Program-made: the position numbers and the translations under genes
Part shown: one piece after another, positions 6,881 through 12,127 of the stretch
How positions within the stretch are numbered: the first letter of the stretch is position 1
Layout of the letters: each line of letters begins with the position of its first letter
NCBI GenBank assembly: GCA_014377495.1
Contig: JACMPN010000542.1
Coordinates: forward strand, 1-12,127
Source of the DNA: Candidatus Sericytochromatia bacterium
Lineage (GTDB): Bacteria > Cyanobacteriota > Sericytochromatia > JACMPN01
Length of the DNA stretch: 12,127 bases
Direction: 5' to 3'
The notes under the pieces: generated by a model
The model's database searches: none
Seen by the model: the letters and a program-made list of their open reading frames with translations, nothing else
Told to the model about the DNA's origin: nothing

Positions 6881-7498
6881 GTGGTTGTGCGCAATACCGG
6901 GGAGCGACACGTCGCAGGCGGCTGGATCGAAGTGATCTGCGGGGGCATGTTCTCGGGCAAGTCCGAAGAACTGATCCGCCGGGTCCGCCGGGCCAGCATC
7001 GCCCGTCAGCAGGTGCAGGCCTTTAAGCCGGCCATCGACGATCGCTATCACGAACTGGCCATCGCCACCCATGCCGGCGGGACCATTGAGGCCATTGCCG
7101 TCGATATGGCCGCCGAGATTCTCGTGGCGGTCAGCCCCGAGACGAGCGTCGTCGCCATCGACGAGGTCCAGTTTTTCGACGATGGCATCCTCAACGTCAT
7201 CCGGGACTTGGCTGACGCCGGCAAACGCGTCCTCGTTTCGGGTCTGGACCTGGATTTCCGGGCCGAGCCCTTCGGGATCATGCCCCGCCTGCTGGCCGTC
7301 GCCGAGTACGTCGACAAGTTGCAGGCCATCTGCGTGCAGTGCGGCTCGCCGGCGACCCGGACCCAGCGGTTGATCAACGGGGAGCCCGCCGAGTGGGACG
7401 ACCCCGTCATCCTCGTCGGGGCGGCCGACCATTATGAGCCCCGTTGCCGCCACTGCCACCAGGTGACGCGGCGGCGGCCGTTGGCGACCCACGCCTGA
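6881..7498 (+). CDS. tdk: Thymidine kinase (type II)
   Basis: Thymidine kinase phosphorylates thymidine to dTMP with ATP in the cytoplasm, the salvage route to dTTP. The 205-residue protein has the type II family pattern: WIEVICGGMFSGKSEEL containing the P-loop (21-28; Gly where many have Pro or Ser), the basic helix IRRVRRA, AIDEVQFF with Walker B D94 and catalytic E95, SGLDLDFRAEPFG, and a zinc ribbon from CVQC (C151, C154) and CRHC (C189, C192). The first possible start is GTG at 6881, 1 nt after the preceding stop; GTG at 6887 is an alternative. Either leaves a few extra residues ahead of the usual WIEVI start. No strong ribosome site is present, so coupling to the upstream lipoprotein is likely. 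A salvage enzyme at the end of an export-protein operon is unexpected. Confidence 0.97.
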   Translation: MVVRNTGERHVAGGWIEVICGGMFSGKSEELIRRVRRASIARQQVQAFKPAIDDRYHELAIATHAGGTIEAIAVDMAAEILVAVSPETSVVAIDEVQFFDDGILNVIRDLADAGKRVLVSGLDLDFRAEPFGIMPRLLAVAEYVDKLQAICVQCGSPATRTQRLINGEPAEWDDPVILVGAADHYEPRCRHCHQVTRRRPLATHA

Positions 7499-7502
7499 GT
7501 GG

Positions 7503-8804
<1,302 letters not shown>

Positions 8805-8916
8805 ATCGTCTCCCCCAAGGGTGTGGCCATCCCGGTCGCCGGAAAGGCAGGGCATACGCCACCCATTACAGGGCATCGTACCGCCATGCGGGTGTTTCCT
8901 AACGTGCGCCTGACGC

Positions 8917-9663
8917 CTACTTCAGCTTGATCGGTGCCCGGTTACCGTTGGCCTGCAGGACGATGCCGCTGGAACTGACGGCCAGGGTGACCATCTCGCC
9001 GACCCGGAAGGGATAGCGGCCGTTGTAGAGATAGGAGATGTCGCCCAGGGTCAGAAAGGTGGTTCCCACCTGTGTGTCGATCGTCTGGATCGGTCCCTGC
9101 AACACATAGGCGGTGTCGATGTCGACGTCTGACTTGATCGAACTGAGGGCCTGGTAGCCCCGGTAAATCAGCAGTGTCGTGGCCACAAAGCCCAGCAGGG
9201 CCACCACCCGCGCTTTGCGCCAGAGGATGAAAACGATGAGACATAGTCCGTTCGCTGCACCCAGCCAGGCCAATGGGCGCCAATCAATGGCCTTGCCGGA
9301 TTTCAGGATGTCCCGCTCGACCTGAAACAGGGGACGATCCTGGCGGTCCCCGACGCTGGCCAGCTTGAGGCGTTGGGCCATCACGCCCCGCAGCACCAGG
9401 CGCTCCTGGTCGGTGAGGCGATCGTCACGGTAGGCCGGATCCGGCTTGTACCAGGCCTGATTGCTGAAATGCAGTTGCCATTGGGGATCGACGAACGGCC
9501 GGCCATGTCTGGCGAACAGCTCAAACGTGTGCTGCCGCAAGGCTGCGGGGGGCTGGCCGGCCCAGAGCGAATCCGACCCGTGTCCGGCCGCTGCCTGAGC
9601 CGGCAGTGTGGCGAGGATGACCGTGATGACACAGGCGGCAAGCAAGCGGATAAAAGTGCGCAT
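8917..9663 (-). CDS. YARHG-domain protein with signal peptide and two membrane helices
   Basis: From the ATG at 9663 the protein has 248 residues. It starts with a Sec signal peptide (MRTFIRLLAA through about residue 24, ending AQA). Residues about 42-95 are a YARHG domain: ELFARHGRPF with the name-giving motif as FARHG (50-54), then FSNQAWYKPDPAY and a final helix. YARHG is a small extracellular domain of unknown biochemical role found in many envelope proteins. Two hydrophobic helices follow at about 131-148 and 153-167, separated by a basic turn (RKAR). A roughly 70-residue C-terminal beta-rich region (TFLTLGDISYLYNGRYPF) is likely on the same face as the YARHG domain. Upstream in-frame starts would bury the signal peptide, so they are rejected; only a weak AGG precedes the ATG. 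It lies between two paralogous proteases on the same strand, 112 nt and 179 nt from them. Function unknown. Confidence 0.87.
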   Translation of the reverse strand: MRTFIRLLAACVITVILATLPAQAAAGHGSDSLWAGQPPAALRQHTFELFARHGRPFVDPQWQLHFSNQAWYKPDPAYRDDRLTDQERLVLRGVMAQRLKLASVGDRQDRPLFQVERDILKSGKAIDWRPLAWLGAANGLCLIVFILWRKARVVALLGFVATTLLIYRGYQALSSIKSDVDIDTAYVLQGPIQTIDTQVGTTFLTLGDISYLYNGRYPFRVGEMVTLAVSSSGIVLQANGNRAPIKLK

Positions 9664-9842
9664 CGAACCTGACTGACGCCCCAGCGATAACCGATATCCC
9701 GCCCTGATCGCCTGCCAAAAGCGGGTCCGGCGACGGGCGTACGGCAGTGTACCGCATTGCCCGCTGCCGTTGGTCCTGGGCCCGGTGGCCAAGCGCCTGG
9801 CGGTGCCGGTCCGGATGGGCCCTGCGGGTCCTGAAACGCCGG

Positions 9843-11174
9843 TTATTCGACGCGTTCGGACAAGGCCCGGTAGGCGTTGATCCGGCCAAAGCCGGTGTCC
9901 GCATCCCAGCCTTTGACTCCCACGTCGTCGCAGGTCAGGGCGATCCGCCGGCAGACCTGACTTGGCGTCAGTGTCGGTTCCTGGCTCAGCAGCAGGGCGG
10001 CCAGACCGGAAACGTGCGGACAGGCCATCGACGTGCCCGCCAATTCGCCGTAGGGGCCGTTCAGGCGGCTGGAAAGGCTGAGATAGGTCGTGTAGGTCGG
10101 CAGGGTCGAGCGGATCTTGCGTCCCTCACTGGTGATCCCGGCGCCGCCCGGCGCAGCGACGGCCACCTGCGGGCCACCGTTGGAGTATTCGGCGATCTTG
10201 TCGTACTGCGTCACTGCGGCCACGGCGATCGCCCCCGGATAGGCCGCCGGCAGCGTGACGTTCTGGATCAACTTGCGGGAGCGGGCCGACTCGTTGCCCG
10301 TGGCGGCAACGATGATCACGCCGTGGGTATAGGCGTACGCCACCGTGGTCCGCAGCGACTCGAGGTCGGGATCCCCCGTGCCGTCCCCGCCGATACTCAC
10401 GTTGATGACTTTGCAGCCTTCATCGATGGCCCGTTTGACGCTGCGGAACAAGGTCAGGGCATCGGTATTGCCTTCGTAGTCGGTGGCCTTGATCGGCTGG
10501 ATCTTGACTTGGCCGGCCGTCCCGGCGACTCCGGTGCTGTTGTCGATGGCAGCGGCCAGGATGCCCGTCACATGCGTGCCGTGCCCGTTGCCGTCCTTGC
10601 CGTCCATCGTGTAGGCCCGACCGCCGAAGGTGAACTTGTCGGTGCCATGGACGTCTTTCCAGATGTCGATCAGCGGCAGCAGGTTGTCCACCAGGTCCGG
10701 ATGCTGGGGGTCCACCCCGGAGTCGACAACGCCGATCTTCAGGGTCTTCAGACCTTTGGTGAGGTTCCAGGCCCGGTCGATGCCTGCCAGGGTCATGTTC
10801 CATTGGCTGGGATACTCGGGATCATTGGGCACGTAAGGCGGCGGTTCCGCCTGCATGCGCAGGCCCGTCTCCAGGATCGGCCGGACCAGGTGCATCCTGG
10901 CGTTCGCCTCGACGAAGGTGACCCCCGGCAGGTCGCGTAGGGTCTGTCTGGCCGTGACGGCCGTTCCGGCTGGCGGGTGCACGGCCGTCATCCCCGGCAT
11001 GACCACTTCTTGTTGCCATCCGTCCGGCAGAGTCAACGGACGAACGGTGCCGACGAGATACCCGCTGCCCACCGGCACCGGCGGCAGGGCGGCCGGAGGC
11101 GGTGCCGTCACCGCCTGGACACAGCCCACCAGGCCCAGTGCCAGAACCAGTGTGAAACGATATCCCCGGCTCAT
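9843..11174 (-). CDS. Lipoprotein subtilisin-like serine protease (S8), paralog 3
   Basis: A 443-residue envelope protease. The signal ends in lipobox LVGC (C18), followed by a Pro/Ala linker. The compact prodomain (about 36-100) carries GYLVGT, DGWQQEVVMPGM and LPGVTFVEANARM, very close to paralog 2. The active site is complete: D151 in IGVVDSGVD, H198 in GHGTHVTG, N294 in AATGNE, S382 in GTSMACPHVSG. The region between D and H has the shape shared by all three paralogs (IDIWKDVHGTDKF, then DGKDGNGHGTH). C408 and C415 in CRRIALTC match the cysteine pair of paralog 2. The ATG is preceded by a G-rich run about 6 nt upstream. It is first in the leftward block and so probably carries the block's promoter in the divergent gap. 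The high similarity to paralog 2 suggests tandem duplication with the YARHG gene now between the copies. Confidence 0.96.
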   Translation of the reverse strand: MSRGYRFTLVLALGLVGCVQAVTAPPPAALPPVPVGSGYLVGTVRPLTLPDGWQQEVVMPGMTAVHPPAGTAVTARQTLRDLPGVTFVEANARMHLVRPILETGLRMQAEPPPYVPNDPEYPSQWNMTLAGIDRAWNLTKGLKTLKIGVVDSGVDPQHPDLVDNLLPLIDIWKDVHGTDKFTFGGRAYTMDGKDGNGHGTHVTGILAAAIDNSTGVAGTAGQVKIQPIKATDYEGNTDALTLFRSVKRAIDEGCKVINVSIGGDGTGDPDLESLRTTVAYAYTHGVIIVAATGNESARSRKLIQNVTLPAAYPGAIAVAAVTQYDKIAEYSNGGPQVAVAAPGGAGITSEGRKIRSTLPTYTTYLSLSSRLNGPYGELAGTSMACPHVSGLAALLLSQEPTLTPSQVCRRIALTCDDVGVKGWDADTGFGRINAYRALSERVE

Positions 11175-11451
11175 TCACGACCCCCCGACTACGATGCTGG
11201 CGTCAGCATGGCCATTCTAACGCCTTTGCTTCCATTAGACGGTGTAACCCGTCAGACGTTCCCGTCAACCCTGACCAAGCACGCGTGGTGGCTTTCGCCA
11301 TGGATGCCCACCGTCCGCAGCGAGGCGCTCAGCCCGGGCCTGATCCAGTGGGTTTGCCACCAAGGGGAGCCCTCTTAACGTTTTCTTGACCATACCTTGG
11401 GGAAAGCGCTGACGGGTGGGGCCCGATAGAAGGGTAACGGAGGGTGAGCGT
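11175..11451. promoter_or_regulatory. Divergent intergenic region with candidate leftward -10
   Basis: This 277-nt gap separates the leftward subtilase from the rightward unknown gene and must hold both promoters. On the minus strand TAGAAT (11219-11214) matches the -10 consensus at five of six positions and lies 39 nt from the protease ATG. TCTAAT and a TTGACG further upstream are other candidates, but no pair has ideal spacing. On the plus strand TTGACC (11386-11391) resembles a -35, but no -10 lies at the right distance. GGAGG, 8 nt before 11452, is the ribosome site of the rightward gene. No open frame, repeat or RNA was recognised here. Confidence 0.3.
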
Positions 11452-12009
11452 ATGTCGGTGATTGGCGGAATTGAACCCAGCATGCTGTTGAACGGCACGT
11501 CGGTTGGCCGTGTGACGGTAAAGCCGGTGCTCCCTGGCACGCTCGACCGTGTCCGGCAGGCCTTGGGGAAAGATGGGAAAGACCACATCTTTTACCAGGG
11601 CGCTGACTGTTTTCCCAATGCCAAGTCCTCACCATCCGACGCCTCCGGGGTCTGCGAGCCCAAGACCTACGTCGCCACCGGCGAACAGCTGAATCTGAAC
11701 GTCTTCAAAAAAAACATCCTCATGGTCGATGGCCGGCGGGTCACCATGCTGGCCGTCGACAACAAAGTGCAGTCGCTCGGAGAAGGGGCTAAGAACACCC
11801 TCCGTCGCCTGCCGCACATTTCCAGCAAGACCACCGTGGCCGCCGTCGGCATCACGGCCGTGGGGGTCGCCCTGCTCCGTGGCGCCCGCGGTCCCAAACA
11901 ACTGATCGTCACGGGTGTCGTGGCTGCCGGCATCGCCGGGGTCGGCGCCGTCGGGTTGTCGTTCTACCGGGCCCGCCATCCCGGGGCCTTGCCAGGCTGG
12001 CTGAAGTAA
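11452..12009 (+). CDS. Unknown 185-aa protein with C-terminal Gly/Ala-rich membrane hairpin
   Basis: I do not recognise this protein. It has 185 residues and no signal peptide. The N-terminal half is polar, with two cysteines (C53, C68) around a Ser/Pro-rich stretch and a possible small beta domain (NVFKKNILMVDGRRVTMLAVDN). Two hydrophobic Gly/Ala/Val-rich segments at about 127-142 and 150-172 are joined by a basic turn (RGARGPK), and the basic tail ends GWLK. The pattern suggests a membrane hairpin at the C-terminus with a cytoplasmic or surface-facing N-terminal part. The ATG at 11452 has GGAGG 8 nt upstream; an in-frame GTG at 11416 would place that site inside the gene, so it is rejected. 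A run of eight A (11707-11714) encodes F-K-K-N, unusual in this GC-rich gene. It is divergent from the proteases, and a terminator-like hairpin follows the stop. Confidence 0.88.
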   Translation: MSVIGGIEPSMLLNGTSVGRVTVKPVLPGTLDRVRQALGKDGKDHIFYQGADCFPNAKSSPSDASGVCEPKTYVATGEQLNLNVFKKNILMVDGRRVTMLAVDNKVQSLGEGAKNTLRRLPHISSKTTVAAVGITAVGVALLRGARGPKQLIVTGVVAAGIAGVGAVGLSFYRARHPGALPGWLK

Positions 12010-12018
12010 GGCGCAACA

Positions 12019-12058
12019 GCAGCAGGGGCGGCGCGTCCCCACGGGCGGCCCCTGCTGC
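12019..12058 (+). terminator. Terminator-like hairpin after the last gene
   Basis: GCAGCAGGGGC (12019-12029) is perfectly inverted at 12048-12058, an 11-bp stem. The loop can fold further through CCC (12037-12039) with GGG (12043-12045). It begins 9 nt after the stop of the unknown gene. No T-run follows, so it may act as a factor-assisted terminator or as an RNA 3'-end protector. The remaining bases to 12127 are GC-rich and show nothing I can name. Confidence 0.5.
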
Positions 12059-12127
12059 GTCCCCGCCGCCCGTCCACCCCGGCCACCTCCCCTCGGGGGG
12101 CGTTGGCTTGCCAGCGGTTTTCGTTCA

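Noticed and set aside
8805..8876. Earlier start for subtilase paralog 2
   Set aside because: It adds about 24 polar residues ahead of a clear lipoprotein signal, and the GTG at 8804 has a good ribosome site.
9664..9792. Earlier start for the YARHG protein
   Set aside because: It puts 43 arginine-rich residues before a typical Sec signal peptide beginning at 9663.
9664..9842. Search for an RNA gene or terminator in the gap between the YARHG gene and paralog 3
   Set aside because: Only scattered GGGCCC and CCGG words are present; no convincing stem with a T-run, no tRNA-like fold and no open frame with a ribosome site.
9747..10940. Long plus-strand open frame opposite the third subtilase
   Set aside because: It is the mirror of a conserved protease frame; an equivalent mirror frame also appears opposite paralog 2. 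No motif or ribosome site supports it.
11386..11414. TTGACC as the -35 of a promoter for the last gene
   Set aside because: The sequence 17 nt downstream (CTGACG) is not a -10, so the match is not convincing.

Overview
The window is GC-rich (by eye, roughly two-thirds G+C) and densely coding, with short intergenic gaps and no mobile element, tRNA, rRNA or CRISPR array. It reads as chromosomal bacterial DNA: it carries two housekeeping enzymes, RNase HII (rnhB) and thymidine kinase (tdk), surrounded by genes for exported proteins. Several exported proteins carry lipoprotein signal peptides ending in a lipobox cysteine. I cannot fix the lineage. A non-photosynthetic relative of Cyanobacteria (Sericytochromatia-like) or another high-GC diderm phylum is only a weak guess.

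Layout. Positions 1-120 hold two hairpins, probably transcription ends. On the minus strand follow a small unknown gene (127-339), rnhB (442-1071) and a cytoplasmic-looking protein of four tandem BON domains (1173-2027). A divergent intergenic region (2028-2256) separates these from a plus-strand block: a lipoprotein polysaccharide deacetylase (2257-3312), then a tight probable operon. That operon comprises a secreted protein of three protease-propeptide-like repeats (3398-4216), a lipoprotein subtilase overlapping it by 11 nt (4206-5528), a lipoprotein with carboxypeptidase-regulatory-like domains and a GIFT/DUF4350-like C-terminus (5533-6879), and tdk (6881-7498). Only 4 nt beyond the tdk stop lies the stop of the minus-strand block: a second lipoprotein subtilase (7503-8804), a secreted or membrane YARHG-domain protein (8917-9663) and a third lipoprotein subtilase (9843-11174). 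After a 277-nt divergent gap comes a 185-residue unknown membrane-associated protein (11452-12009), followed by a terminator-like hairpin.

How it may work together. The core is an export-directed proteolysis locus. It has three paralogous S8 proteases, each with a complete Asp/His/Asn/Ser active site, its own short N-terminal prodomain and a lipid anchor. The most unusual member is the separate, signal-peptide-bearing protein built of three repeats that look like S8 prodomains. Its third repeat aligns residue by residue with the end of the proteases' own prodomains, and its stop codon overlaps the protease start. This suggests a dedicated trans-acting inhibitor or folding partner for one or more of the proteases, coupled to one of them in translation. 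That role is inferred from sequence pattern only. The deacetylase, the YARHG protein and the GIFT-like lipoprotein are envelope proteins whose link to the proteases rests on proximity alone.
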